From: an uncultured beta proteobacterium
GTDB lineage: Bacteria; Pseudomonadota; Gammaproteobacteria; Burkholderiales; Burkholderiaceae_C
Assembly (NCBI GenBank): GCA_903920405.1
Contig: CAIXMC010000200.1
Coordinates: forward strand, 1 to 10,561
Reading direction: 5' to 3'
DNA: 10,561 nt
The translations under genes and the position numbers were made by a program. Shown here piece by piece: positions 1 to 7,602 of this stretch (position 1 is its first letter; each line of letters begins with the position of its first letter). The notes beneath the pieces are model-generated. The model worked only from the letters and a program-made list of their open reading frames with translations, made no database searches and was not told the origin of the DNA.

Positions 1-473
1 AAAGTCCCACATGTCAGCACCACCGTAGAAGATTGAAATTGAATGCCCATCTGCGTGACAACACCCGCCACGCGGTCACCCTGCATCATCAGGTCATCCA
101 CAGCTTGCTGAAACAACCACAGATGGGGTTGATTTTCAAGACGATGACGTATGGCAGCTTTATACAAAATGCGGTCAGCCTGGGCACGCGTGGCACGAAC
201 AGCGTGGCCTTTGCTGGAATTCAAAATACGAAACTGAATGCCGCTCTCGTCCGTGGCAGCCGCCATGGCACCGCCCATGGCATCGACCTCCTTGACCAAA
301 TGCCCCTTGCCAATGCCGCCAATCGAGGGATTGCAGCTCATTTGCCCCAGTGTCTCAATGCAGTGTGTCAGAAACAGAGTTGTGCAGCCCATGCGGGCAG
401 CAGCCAAGGCGGCTTCAGTGCCAGCATGGCCGCCGCCGACAACAATCACATCAAAATGTTGGGGATAAAGCAT
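1..473 (-). CDS. mnmG: MnmG (GidA), tRNA uridine 5-carboxymethylaminomethyl modification enzyme, N-terminal part
   Basis: Only the first 157 codons are in the window; the gene continues past the left edge. MnmG is the FAD-binding partner of the GTPase MnmE. Together they install the (carboxymethyl)aminomethyl group on the wobble uridine of certain tRNAs in the cytoplasm. Reading the minus strand from the ATG at 473 gives a Rossmann FAD motif, VVGGGHAG, at residues 11-18. The family block [20 protein letters not shown] follows, with Cys47 at the position of the known catalytic cysteine of E. coli MnmG, and then [17 protein letters not shown]. The reading frame is open to the edge. The start fits the family N-terminus, although the ribosome binding site before it is weak. 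The family usually has GPAVR where this protein has GHAVR. The gene lies downstream of the SWIM gene on the same strand, separated by 176 bp that holds one copy of a dispersed repeat. Confidence 0.95.
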   Translation of the reverse strand, partial: MLYPQHFDVIVVGGGHAGTEAALAAARMGCTTLFLTHCIETLGQMSCNPSIGGIGKGHLVKEVDAMGGAMAAATDESGIQFRILNSSKGHAVRATRAQADRILYKAAIRHRLENQPHLWLFQQAVDDLMMQGDRVAGVVTQMGIQFQSSTVVLTCGT

Positions 474-500
474 GATCAGGGTTGAAATGAATAGGATCAA

Positions 501-551
501 TATGCTATTAAATAAATAGCTATCAATGCAGATGGGACAAGCGTTAGAGGC
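501..551 (+). repeat. Copy A of a ~50-bp dispersed repeat, upstream of mnmG
   Basis: The 35-bp core at 517-551 begins TAGCTATCAATGC and ends AAGCGTTAGAGGC. By hand it matches copy B (9048-9082, minus strand) at 27 of 35 positions and copy C (6811-6845) at 25 of 35, with no gaps. The AT-rich leading part has a small stem, GCTATT (504-509) with AATAGC (515-520). It lies between the mnmG start and the stop of the SWIM gene, so it overlaps the likely mnmG promoter or leader region. I recall similar short repeats in Comamonadaceae intergenic regions, but that is memory and not a search. Confidence 0.7.
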
Positions 552-649
552 ATAAAAGGCATGTAAGATTTTTCAGTTCACACGCTGCACAATGGGCCAC
601 AGCCGTGGTTTCAATTTCAACCAGCGTCAAGCCAGAATGCAGTGAAACT

Positions 650-1579
650 TTACCCATGATCGTTTTTAACTTTAACGGTTTTTGCCTTGACTGTCTTTGC
701 AGTCTTTGCAGTCTTTGCAGTTGGCGCACTTGCCGAGGGTGTTTTGGTGGTGGCTTTAACGGCTGTCGATTTTTTGACACCTTTGGTGGCTGCGGTTGTT
801 TTTGCAGCCACTACCTTTTTCGCAGGGGCGGCCTTCTTTTTGGCAACAGGCTTTTGAGGCGGGGCATCATTGTCCATCTCTATACCAAACACGTCAGACA
901 GCACTGCATCATCGAGCACTTTGCCAGACACCACACCGGTGGCAGAACTTGGCAACCCAGCACCTGCCTGATGAACCAGGTCTTTGGCATCCACACGGCG
1001 CAGTTTGAAAAGCAATTCTGGCTGTTGATCCAGGCGAGTGCCCACCCCATAAAGCACGGCTGCGATGTGCTTGCACATCGACGCAGAATCAGGGCAACTG
1101 CAACTGAAACTAATTTCTTTGGGAGAAGGAAACAAGCCCGTTTGGGGCGCACAGATGCGTTGCATGACGGCAGAAGAAAGTTTGCCCTGCAACAATTCCA
1201 CCAAAGAATCAATCGACCCCGAGCAGTCTTTGCCAATGGCAGACCATTGATTTGGGGGCACTTGCGTGACGTGGACATTGACTTTGTACAACTCAGACCC
1301 CATCACTTGCGCCTGAATTTCACCCTCTGATACCTTCAAGTCAATGACCGAGCCGTTACGCACATAGGTGCGGCCTCTGGGAATGCGGTTGGCATAGTCG
1401 CTGTAGGCTTCCAGGTTATTGCACCAGGCTTTGCCCCAGAAAGTTTTGGCAATGGCACCACGAAAAGATGCAATGGGTGACAGACTCGCCCCTGCTTTTG
1501 TGGCCTTGGCAGCCATCTGCTGTGCTTTCATACGCCGCTGTGCCACGGGCACATAAGGCGCCCATCCAAAGTAACTCAT
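650..1579 (-). CDS. SWIM zinc-finger protein with lysine/alanine-rich C-terminal tail
   Basis: The protein is 309 aa. The N-terminus, MSYFGWAPYVPVAQRR, and the FWGKAWCNNLE block (about residues 47-57) are typical of bacterial SWIM zinc-finger proteins. The zinc motif is CxCx6CxH with Cys160, Cys162, Cys169 and His171. SWIM domains are predicted to bind DNA or proteins; the exact role of this family is unknown. Residues from about 244 to the end form a basic Lys/Ala/Thr/Pro tail resembling histone H1 or AlgP, with three TAK units in a row near the end. That suggests nucleic-acid binding, but this is inference. The frame is open upstream to 1798, but the ATG at 1579 is preferred because it has a good ribosome binding site and the family N-terminus. 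Relatives are often next to a SNF2-type helicase gene, and none is visible here. The gene follows trpE on the same strand after 146 bp in which I see nothing convincing. Confidence 0.88.
   Translation of the reverse strand: MSYFGWAPYVPVAQRRMKAQQMAAKATKAGASLSPIASFRGAIAKTFWGKAWCNNLEAYSDYANRIPRGRTYVRNGSVIDLKVSEGEIQAQVMGSELYKVNVHVTQVPPNQWSAIGKDCSGSIDSLVELLQGKLSSAVMQRICAPQTGLFPSPKEISFSCSCPDSASMCKHIAAVLYGVGTRLDQQPELLFKLRRVDAKDLVHQAGAGLPSSATGVVSGKVLDDAVLSDVFGIEMDNDAPPQKPVAKKKAAPAKKVVAAKTTAATKGVKKSTAVKATTKTPSASAPTAKTAKTAKTVKAKTVKVKNDHG
693..719. repeat. Three perfect tandem 9-bp units inside the SWIM gene tail
   Basis: The unit GTCTTTGCA (plus strand) occurs three times in a row and continues imperfectly on both sides. 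On the coding (minus) strand it gives the repeated tripeptide Thr-Ala-Lys. Because the unit is a multiple of three, gain or loss of copies would lengthen or shorten the basic tail without shifting the frame. Confidence 0.9.
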
Positions 1580-1584
1580 CTCTG

Positions 1585-1589
1585 ACCTC
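1585..1589 (-). promoter_or_regulatory. Ribosome binding site that decides the SWIM gene start
   Basis: On the minus strand GAGGT lies five bases before the ATG at 1579. The alternative in-frame ATG at 1606 has only a weak GGA before it. This supports the shorter protein that begins MSYFGW. Confidence 0.7.
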
Positions 1590-1725
1590 AACTTTCTATT
1601 TGTCATGTAAATGTCCAATTTGACCAGATTGAGCAACTCACGGTCACACAAACCGGTCAGGCGCAATTCTGCACTAATTTTCATGCAACGGGTGAGCTGC
1701 ACACCGTGCTCCATTGGTATTGCGG

Positions 1726-3243
1726 TTAAGTCAGTCCTTCTTCCACCAGTTCTGCAGCCCTCAGCAGTGCGCGTGCCTTGGCTTCGGTTTCTCGCCATTC
1801 AGTTTCGGGGACACTGTCCGCCACAATGCCTGCTGCCGCTTGTACATAAAGCATTTTGTCTTTGATGATGCCGGTACGAATGGCAATGGCAACATCCATG
1901 TCACCCGCATAGCTCAGGTAGCCACAAGCTCCACCGTAGATGCCGCGCTTGACAGGCTCTAATTGGTCAATCAGCTCCATGGCATGGACCTTGGGTGCCC
2001 CTGTGAGTGTGCCTGCCGGAAAAGTAGCTTTGAGGACATCCATGCTGTTCATGCCATTTTGCAAAACACCCTCTACGTTACTGACAATGTGCATCACATG
2101 ACTGTAGCGTTCGACGCAAAAGGCATCGGTCACTTTGACGCTGCCAATTTTCGCAATTCGGCCAATGTCGTTGCGCGCCAAATCAATCAGCATCACATGT
2201 TCTGCACGCTCTTTGGGGTCGTTCAAAAGTTCTACTTCTGCTAACCTGTCCTGCTCGGGGGTGGCACCTCGTGGACGAGTGCCTGCCAACGGGCGGATGG
2301 TGATTTTCTGACGGGATCGATCCTCTGCTTGCTCCTGACGCACCAGAATTTCAGGGCTTGCCCCCACCACATAAAAGTCAGTACACCCTGCCAATGCAGC
2401 GCTAAAGTTGTAGTAATACATGTAGGGACTGGGGTTGAGGGAGCGCAGCGCACGGTACAAACTCAAAGGCGACTGGGTGTAGGGTTTTTTGATACGCTGG
2501 CCTATTTGCACCTGCATGAAGTCACCGTCAATAATCAAGGTTTTGGCACGTTCTACGGCAGCAATATAGTCGGCTTTGGCAAATTCACGCACTGCTGCCC
2601 AACTAGTGCCTGGCAATATATCTTGCGCCTGAACAGGTTCTTGCAACAAGGCTTTGAGTTGCAAGAGCCGCTGGGTTGCCTTGATATAAGCCTCTGGCGT
2701 ATTGGGGTCAGCATAGACCATTAGGTGCAGTTTGCCAGACAGGTTGTCAATGATGGCCAGTTCTTCACATTGCAATAACAGAATATCAGGGCAGTGAAGA
2801 TCATCGGGCGGGCAACTGAATTGCAGCTTTTTCTCAATGTAGCGCACCGTGTCATAGCCAAAATAACCTGCCAGGCCACCGCAAAAGCGTGGCATGTTGG
2901 GCTGCAAGGCAACTTTGAAACGCTTTTGGTAATGCGCGATAAAGTCCAGGGGATTGTCTGTGCTGGTTTCTTGGATCACACCATCAACCACCACTTCGGT
3001 GTGAGTCTGTGCGCCAAAACCGCTGGTACGCAGCAGGGTGTGAGCCGGTAGGCCAATAAAACTGTAGCGCCCAAAACGCTCACCACCCACCACGGATTCG
3101 AGCAAAAAACTGTTAGCGACGTTGTGGGTAAGTTTGAGGTAGAGCGAAAGCGGGGTTTCCAGGTCTGCAAGGGCTTGCAAGGTGATGGGGATGCGGTTAA
3201 AACCTTGGGAGTGCAATTGGTTAAATTCGGGTTCGGATATCAC
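1726..3243 (-). CDS. trpE: Anthranilate synthase component I (TrpE)
   Basis: The protein is 505 aa. TrpE converts chorismate, with ammonia supplied by TrpG, to anthranilate, the first committed step of tryptophan synthesis. The N-terminal LLES motif (residues 47-50) is the usual tryptophan feedback-binding site. The chorismate-binding domain shows RPLAGTRPRG (317-326), ERAEHVMLIDLARNDIGR (345-362), TFPAGTLTGAPK (407-418) and YGGACGYLSYAGDMD (436-450). Ala320 in PLAGT separates it from PabB-type ADC synthases, which carry Lys there. The start is the GTG at 3243, giving an N-terminus like that of related TrpE proteins; no strong ribosome binding site is visible. No trpG, trpD or trpC follows, the next gene on the strand being the SWIM protein. 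I saw no Trp-rich leader peptide upstream, so attenuation is not supported. The gene is divergent from sucA. Confidence 0.96.
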   Translation of the reverse strand: MISEPEFNQLHSQGFNRIPITLQALADLETPLSLYLKLTHNVANSFLLESVVGGERFGRYSFIGLPAHTLLRTSGFGAQTHTEVVVDGVIQETSTDNPLDFIAHYQKRFKVALQPNMPRFCGGLAGYFGYDTVRYIEKKLQFSCPPDDLHCPDILLLQCEELAIIDNLSGKLHLMVYADPNTPEAYIKATQRLLQLKALLQEPVQAQDILPGTSWAAVREFAKADYIAAVERAKTLIIDGDFMQVQIGQRIKKPYTQSPLSLYRALRSLNPSPYMYYYNFSAALAGCTDFYVVGASPEILVRQEQAEDRSRQKITIRPLAGTRPRGATPEQDRLAEVELLNDPKERAEHVMLIDLARNDIGRIAKIGSVKVTDAFCVERYSHVMHIVSNVEGVLQNGMNSMDVLKATFPAGTLTGAPKVHAMELIDQLEPVKRGIYGGACGYLSYAGDMDVAIAIRTGIIKDKMLYVQAAAGIVADSVPETEWRETEAKARALLRAAELVEEGLT

Positions 3244-3348
3244 GGTAAGGGACTTTCAATTGGTAAATAATCAATACTCAGGCCGCAAAGAAAAACTCAA
3301 TGATAATCACGTCTGATGCCATACCTTTCCGACTTCACTCCACTCAAT

Positions 3349-3377
3349 TTGTCGCAAAAAGACGATTTAAGCAGAAT
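3349..3377 (+). promoter_or_regulatory. sucA: Possible sigma-70 promoter for the sucA operon
   Basis: TTGTCG (3349-3354) and CAGAAT (3372-3377) are separated by 17 bp, and each matches the consensus at four of six positions. They sit about 75 to 100 bp before the sucA start. The match is weak and could be chance. Confidence 0.2.
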
Positions 3378-3407
3378 GTTATGACAACCAGTCGAAGGGT
3401 GCTATTC

Positions 3408-3442
3408 AGGATATGGTCAATAATTATTGTTGACCATATCCT
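3408..3442. repeat. Perfect 13-bp-arm palindrome directly before sucA
   Basis: AGGATATGGTCAA (3408-3420) and TTGACCATATCCT (3430-3442) are exact reverse complements around a 9-base AT-rich spacer. The right arm ends eight bases before the ATG at 3451, so in the transcript it would form a hairpin next to the sucA start. The arms resemble the ends of the long palindromic element at 10363-10524: by hand each side matches about 17 of 22 positions. It may be an operator, an RNA structure or a remnant of that element. Confidence 0.85.
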
Positions 3443-3450
3443 CCGGACAA

Positions 3451-6333
3451 ATGAAAGTCAGCAACATGAATGAGACCCCCACGGTTTATCCTGCTTATCT
3501 GGCAAACACCTACCTTTACGGTGGCAATGCTGCGTATGTTGAAGAGATGTATGACCGTTATCTGGATGACCGAGGCAGTGTGCCAGACACCTGGTGTCAC
3601 TGGTTTGATGCCTTGCAACACACACCTGCAGTTGATGGCAGTGCCGCCAAAGATGTTTCCCATCAAAAGGTGTTGGATGCTTTTGTGCAGCGTACCCAAG
3701 TGGGGCGCAGCAACACGAACACCAAGGCAGCCCGGGTGGATGTTGAACTTGGACACAAACGCACCGCCGTTCAGCAGTTGATTGCCGCTCACCGTAACGT
3801 GGGGGTTCGGTGGGCTGATCTTGATCCCCTCAAACGTGCCGAGCGCCCTGCCATCCCTGAACTTGAACCGTCGTTTTATGGCCTGGCTGATGCCGACCTG
3901 GAGACCGAGTTTGATGTCAGCAACACATTTTTTGGTCAAAACACCCTGTCGTTGCGCGAACTGCTTCATGATTTGCGCGAAACGTATTGCGGCACCTTGG
4001 GTGCAGAGTACATGTATTTGACCAACCAGGCGCAAAAACGCTGGTGGCAAGAAAAATTGGAGACGGTTCGCAGCAAGCCCCATTTTGATGAGGCCAAAAA
4101 GAAGCATATTCTTGATCGCCTGACGGCTGCCGAGGGCTTGGAGCGTTTTCTTCACACCAAATATGTGGGGCAAAAGCGTTTTTCATTGGAAGGTGGCGAG
4201 AGTTTTATCGCGGCCATGGACGAGTTGATTCAGCAAGCCGGCATAAAAGGGGTTCAGGAAGTCGTGATTGGCATGGCGCATCGGGGGCGTTTGAATGTGC
4301 TGGTCAATACCTTGGGAAAAATGCCCAGGGATTTATTCGCAGAATTTGACCATACCGCTCCTGAGTACCTGCCCGCAGGCGATGTGAAATACCACCAGGG
4401 TTTTAGTTCCGATGTGATGACTGCGGGTGGCCCTGTGCATTTAAGCCTGGCGTTTAACCCGTCTCATCTTGAGATTGTGAACCCTGTGGTGGAAGGATCG
4501 GTTCGTGCGCGCATGGATCGCCGCTCTGACCCCACGGGCAGGCAGGTGCTGCCGGTTCTGGTGCATGGTGATGCCGCATTTGCCGGTCAGGGTGTCAATC
4601 AGGAAACCCTGGCACTGGCGCATACGCGGGGTTACACCACTGCTGGCACGGTACACATCATCATCAACAACCAGATTGGTTTTACCACCTCTGACCCGCG
4701 TGACATACGATCCACGCTGTATTGCACCGACATTGTCAAAGGTGTTGAAGCGCCGGTCATGCACGTTAATGGTGATGACCCTGAGTCCGTGGTCATGGCC
4801 ATGCAGTGGGCGCTGGACTATCGCATGACGTTTCACAAAGACGTGGTGCTGGACATCGTTTGTTTTCGCAAACTGGGCCACAACGAGCAAGATACCCCTT
4901 CGCTCACACAGCCGCTGATGTACAAAAAAATCAGCCAGCACCCCGGCACGCGCAAGCTCTACGCTGACCAACTCGCAGCTCAGGGGCTGGGGGATGATTT
5001 GGGTGACGATATGTTCAAGGCTTACCGTCGCGCCATGGACGTTGGCCGGCACACCACCCCCCAGGATTTGATCAACCCTAAAAATCAACACCTGGTCGAT
5101 TGGACTCCCTTCATTGGCAAGCCGTGGACTGACGATGGCATTACCGCTTTGCCCTTGTCGCAATGGAAGCTCCTGGCCGAAAAAATGACGACACTACCGT
5201 CTGATGTGACCCTGCATCCCCTGGTCAAGAAAGTCTATGACGACCGTGCTGCCATGGGGCGGGGCGATATTCCTGTCGATTGGGGCATGGGCGAACACAT
5301 GGCGTTTGCCTCGCTGGTGGCAGACGGTTATGGCGTACGTTTATCAGGCGAAGACAGCGGGCGCGGTACGTTCTCGCACCGTCACGCCGTCATTCATGAT
5401 CAAAACCGTGAAAAATGGGACGAGGGCACTTATATCCCCCTGCAACATGTGGCTGACAACCAGGCCCCTTTTGTGGTGATTGATTCCATCCTGTCTGAAG
5501 AGGCTGTGCTGGGTTTTGAATATGGCTACGCATCAAGCGCCCCCAACACACTGGTCATTTGGGAAGCCCAGTTTGGTGACTTTGCCAATGGTGCGCAAGT
5601 GGTGATTGACCAATTCATTGCGTCAGGCGAGGTCAAATGGGGGCGTCTCAATGGCTTGACCCTGATGCTGCCCCACGGTCATGAAGGCCAAGGCCCAGAG
5701 CATTCATCAGCGCGTATTGAACGCTTTATGCAACTGGCCGCCAACACCAATATGCAACTGGTACAGCCCACCACGGCCAGTCAGATTTTTCATCTGCTGC
5801 GACGCCAGATGGTGCGTGATGTGCGCAAGCCACTGGTTATTTTTACGCCCAAGTCTCTGCTGCGCCACAAGGATGCAGCATCTCATCTGTCTGATTTCAC
5901 CCAGGGCAGTTTTCAGACATTGATTCCTGACACACGTCCAACAGAGAGGGTGAAAAGGATTTTGGTGTGCTCGGGCAAGGTGTATTACGACCTGGCCAAA
6001 AAGCGTGAAACTCTTGGGGCCAACGATGTGGCCATTCTTCGTCTGGAGCAACTCTACCCTTTTCCGCACCAGGCTTTTGCCAAAGCGCTTCAACACTACT
6101 GCCAAGCCACTGAAATTATCTGGACACAAGATGAGCCACAAAATCAGGGGGCATGGTTTTTTGTGCATCCCCCCATCATTGAACACATGCAGACAGGGCA
6201 AAAGCTGGGCTATTCAGGTCGATTGCCTTCAGCTTCGCCGGCTGCGGGCTATTCGCACCTGTACCAGGAACAGCAAAAAGCGCTGGTCGAAGGCGCGTTT
6301 GGTCTGTTTACGAATTTTGTACTGACCAAATAA
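3451..6333 (+). CDS. sucA: 2-oxoglutarate dehydrogenase E1 component (SucA)
   Basis: The protein is 960 aa from the ATG at 3451; E. coli SucA has 933. It is the thiamine-diphosphate-dependent E1 that decarboxylates 2-oxoglutarate and passes the succinyl group to the lipoyl arm of SucB in the TCA cycle. The N-terminal segment YPAYLANTYLYGGNAAYVEEMY matches the E1 arm that binds the rest of the complex. Catalytic histidines are seen as His277 (GMAHRGRLN) and His315 (KYHQGFSSDV). The cofactor-binding motif is GDAAFAGQG (Asp374) with NNQIGF (Asn407), followed by LGHNEQDTP. The C-terminal half holds FEYGYASSAPNTLVIWEAQFGDF and HGHEGQGPEHSSARIERF. A second in-frame ATG at 3466 (MNETPTVYPAY) is an equally possible start; neither has a strong ribosome binding site. 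It is the first gene of the operon sucA-sucB-lpdA. Confidence 0.97.
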   Translation: MKVSNMNETPTVYPAYLANTYLYGGNAAYVEEMYDRYLDDRGSVPDTWCHWFDALQHTPAVDGSAAKDVSHQKVLDAFVQRTQVGRSNTNTKAARVDVELGHKRTAVQQLIAAHRNVGVRWADLDPLKRAERPAIPELEPSFYGLADADLETEFDVSNTFFGQNTLSLRELLHDLRETYCGTLGAEYMYLTNQAQKRWWQEKLETVRSKPHFDEAKKKHILDRLTAAEGLERFLHTKYVGQKRFSLEGGESFIAAMDELIQQAGIKGVQEVVIGMAHRGRLNVLVNTLGKMPRDLFAEFDHTAPEYLPAGDVKYHQGFSSDVMTAGGPVHLSLAFNPSHLEIVNPVVEGSVRARMDRRSDPTGRQVLPVLVHGDAAFAGQGVNQETLALAHTRGYTTAGTVHIIINNQIGFTTSDPRDIRSTLYCTDIVKGVEAPVMHVNGDDPESVVMAMQWALDYRMTFHKDVVLDIVCFRKLGHNEQDTPSLTQPLMYKKISQHPGTRKLYADQLAAQGLGDDLGDDMFKAYRRAMDVGRHTTPQDLINPKNQHLVDWTPFIGKPWTDDGITALPLSQWKLLAEKMTTLPSDVTLHPLVKKVYDDRAAMGRGDIPVDWGMGEHMAFASLVADGYGVRLSGEDSGRGTFSHRHAVIHDQNREKWDEGTYIPLQHVADNQAPFVVIDSILSEEAVLGFEYGYASSAPNTLVIWEAQFGDFANGAQVVIDQFIASGEVKWGRLNGLTLMLPHGHEGQGPEHSSARIERFMQLAANTNMQLVQPTTASQIFHLLRRQMVRDVRKPLVIFTPKSLLRHKDAASHLSDFTQGSFQTLIPDTRPTERVKRILVCSGKVYYDLAKKRETLGANDVAILRLEQLYPFPHQAFAKALQHYCQATEIIWTQDEPQNQGAWFFVHPPIIEHMQTGQKLGYSGRLPSASPAAGYSHLYQEQQKALVEGAFGLFTNFVLTK

Positions 6334-6401
6334 AACCCTGTTTTGAGGGGTGGTGATAGACATCCCAACTATTTTTTAATGTTTTTTTTGAAAGAAATCT
6401 C
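6334..6401 (+). other. Short AT-rich spacer between sucA and sucB
   Basis: The 68 bp begin with a small hairpin (CCCT, six-base loop, AGGG), too weak to be a confident terminator, and then contain runs of six and eight T. The sucB start is preceded by GAAAG, a weak ribosome binding site. Nothing here argues against co-transcription. Confidence 0.5.
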
Positions 6402-7583
6402 ATGTCACTCCTGGAAGTCAAAGTGCCACAACTGTCTGAATCCGTGGCCGACGCCATCTTGCTGCAATGGAAAAAGAAAATAGGCGATGCCGTTGCCGTC
6501 GATGAAATTTTGATTGACGTTGAAACCGACAAGGTGACGATGGAAGTGCCTTCACCTGCGGCAGGTGTTCTGGTTGACATTGTGGTGGCAAATGGGGGCA
6601 CTGTGGTGGGCGATCAGGTCATTGCCCGCATTGACACCCAAGCTGCGCCTGCGCTCATTTCGTCAGACGTTCATACCAAGGTTGCCATGCCCGCTGCAGC
6701 CAAGCTGATGGCAGACCATCACATCGACGCGAACGCCATGACAGGCACAGGCAAAGGTGGCCGCATCACCAAAGGGGATGTTTTGAGTGTCTTATCTACT
6801 CCTAAAACAATAGCTACCAACGCAGACCCAGCAAGGGTTACAGCCACTTTATTACCTCAAAAAAACCAACCTTCCAGCAGCGAACGGCCAGAGCAGCGTG
6901 TACCGATGAGCCGTCTGCGTGCCCGAGTGGCTGAGCGTCTGTTGCAGGCGCAATCGACCAACGCCATTTTGACGACATTCAACGAAGTGAACATGGCGCC
7001 TATGCTTGAGATGCGCAAACGCATGCAGGAGGCTTTCGAGAAGGAACACGGCATCAAACTGGGCTTGATGAGCTTTTTTGTCAAGGCGGCGGTTCATGCC
7101 CTGAAAAAATACCCGGTGCTCAATGCCTCGGTCGATGGCACAGACATTGTCTATCACGGCTACTTTGATATTGGCGTTGCCGTAGGTTCACCGCGCGGCC
7201 TAGTCGTCCCTATTTTGCGCAATGCCGACCAGATGAGCTTTGCCGACATTGAGAAAAAAATTGCCGAATTGGGTGCTTTGGCCAACAGTGGCAAGCTGGA
7301 AATGGCAGACCTTACCGGTGGCACGTTCACCATCAGCAATGGCGGCACGTTTGGATCGATGATGTCCACCCCCATCATCAACCCCCCGCAAAGTGCCATT
7401 TTGGGCATTCACGCCACCAAAGACCGTGCCGTGGTGGAAAACGGCCAAATTGTGGTTCGCCCCATGAACTACTTTGCCATGAGTTACGACCACCGCATCA
7501 TCGATGGCCGCGAGGCTGTTTTGGGATTGGTGGCCATCAAGCAAGCGCTGGAAGACCCCGCACGTTTACTGTTTGATATTTAA
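6402..7583 (+). CDS. sucB: Dihydrolipoyllysine succinyltransferase, E2 of 2-oxoglutarate dehydrogenase (SucB)
   Basis: The protein is 393 aa, close to the usual ~400 for the family. It forms the core of the complex and moves the succinyl group from E1 to CoA. Domains in order: one lipoyl domain (residues 1-77) with the lipoylated Lys44 in ETDKVTMEV; a peripheral-subunit-binding domain (about 93-131, [12 protein letters not shown] to [13 protein letters not shown]); a linker (about 132-166); and the catalytic domain (about 167-393), starting [15 protein letters not shown] and ending with the active-site motif SYDHRIIDG, where His364 is the catalytic histidine. The linker is less Ala/Pro-rich than usual, and its residues 132-148 are encoded by DNA that resembles a dispersed repeat also found twice outside genes in this window. 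lpdA begins 19 bp downstream, implying one transcript. Confidence 0.97.
   Translation: MSLLEVKVPQLSESVADAILLQWKKKIGDAVAVDEILIDVETDKVTMEVPSPAAGVLVDIVVANGGTVVGDQVIARIDTQAAPALISSDVHTKVAMPAAAKLMADHHIDANAMTGTGKGGRITKGDVLSVLSTPKTIATNADPARVTATLLPQKNQPSSSERPEQRVPMSRLRARVAERLLQAQSTNAILTTFNEVNMAPMLEMRKRMQEAFEKEHGIKLGLMSFFVKAAVHALKKYPVLNASVDGTDIVYHGYFDIGVAVGSPRGLVVPILRNADQMSFADIEKKIAELGALANSGKLEMADLTGGTFTISNGGTFGSMMSTPIINPPQSAILGIHATKDRAVVENGQIVVRPMNYFAMSYDHRIIDGREAVLGLVAIKQALEDPARLLFDI
6797..6845 (+). repeat. sucB: Copy C of the ~50-bp dispersed repeat, inside the sucB linker
   Basis: The core at 6811-6845 shares 13 identical bases in a row (TAGCTACCAACGC) with copy B and has the same spacing to a GTTA-x-AG-x-C end. 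Overall it matches copy A at 25 of 35 and copy B at 23 of 35 positions, without gaps, plus TACT and TAAAA further upstream shared with copy B. It is read through in frame as residues 132-148 (about [16 protein letters not shown]) and falls between the subunit-binding and catalytic domains, where length and sequence are loosely constrained. The similarity is more decayed than that of A to B. Confidence 0.55.
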
Positions 7584-7602
7584 GACAAGAATGGAAATAG
7601 TG

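Larger units (their letters stand above)
3244..3450. other. Divergent intergenic region between trpE and sucA
   Basis: This stretch must hold the promoters of trpE (leftward) and of the sucA operon (rightward). It is AT-rich compared with the genes. No convincing sigma-70 promoter was found for trpE. The sucA-proximal end holds a perfect palindrome, listed separately. A 57-codon frame at 3300-3473 (plus strand) overlaps the sucA start but has no support as a gene. Confidence 0.6.

Noticed and set aside
544..780. Arg/Gln/Lys-rich small minus-strand frame (78 codons)
   Set aside because: It is an out-of-frame reading of the repetitive SWIM tail coding sequence.
1580..1798. Longer N-terminus for the SWIM protein, overlapping the end of trpE
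   Set aside because: The extra residues do not resemble the family, while the ATG at 1579 has both the family N-terminus and the best ribosome binding site.
3268..3330. 14-codon minus-strand frame before trpE as a trp leader peptide
   Set aside because: It reads about MASDVIIIEFFFAA, with no Trp codon, and no terminator/antiterminator pair follows.
3427..3450. TTG at 3427 as sucA start
   Set aside because: It would place the start inside the palindrome spacer, and the added residues do not match SucA; the ATGs at 3451 or 3466 fit better.
3300..3473. 57-codon plus-strand frame overlapping the sucA start, a possible upstream ORF
   Set aside because: No clear ribosome binding site, unusual composition rich in Arg and Ile codons, and it runs through the palindrome and into sucA; most likely chance.
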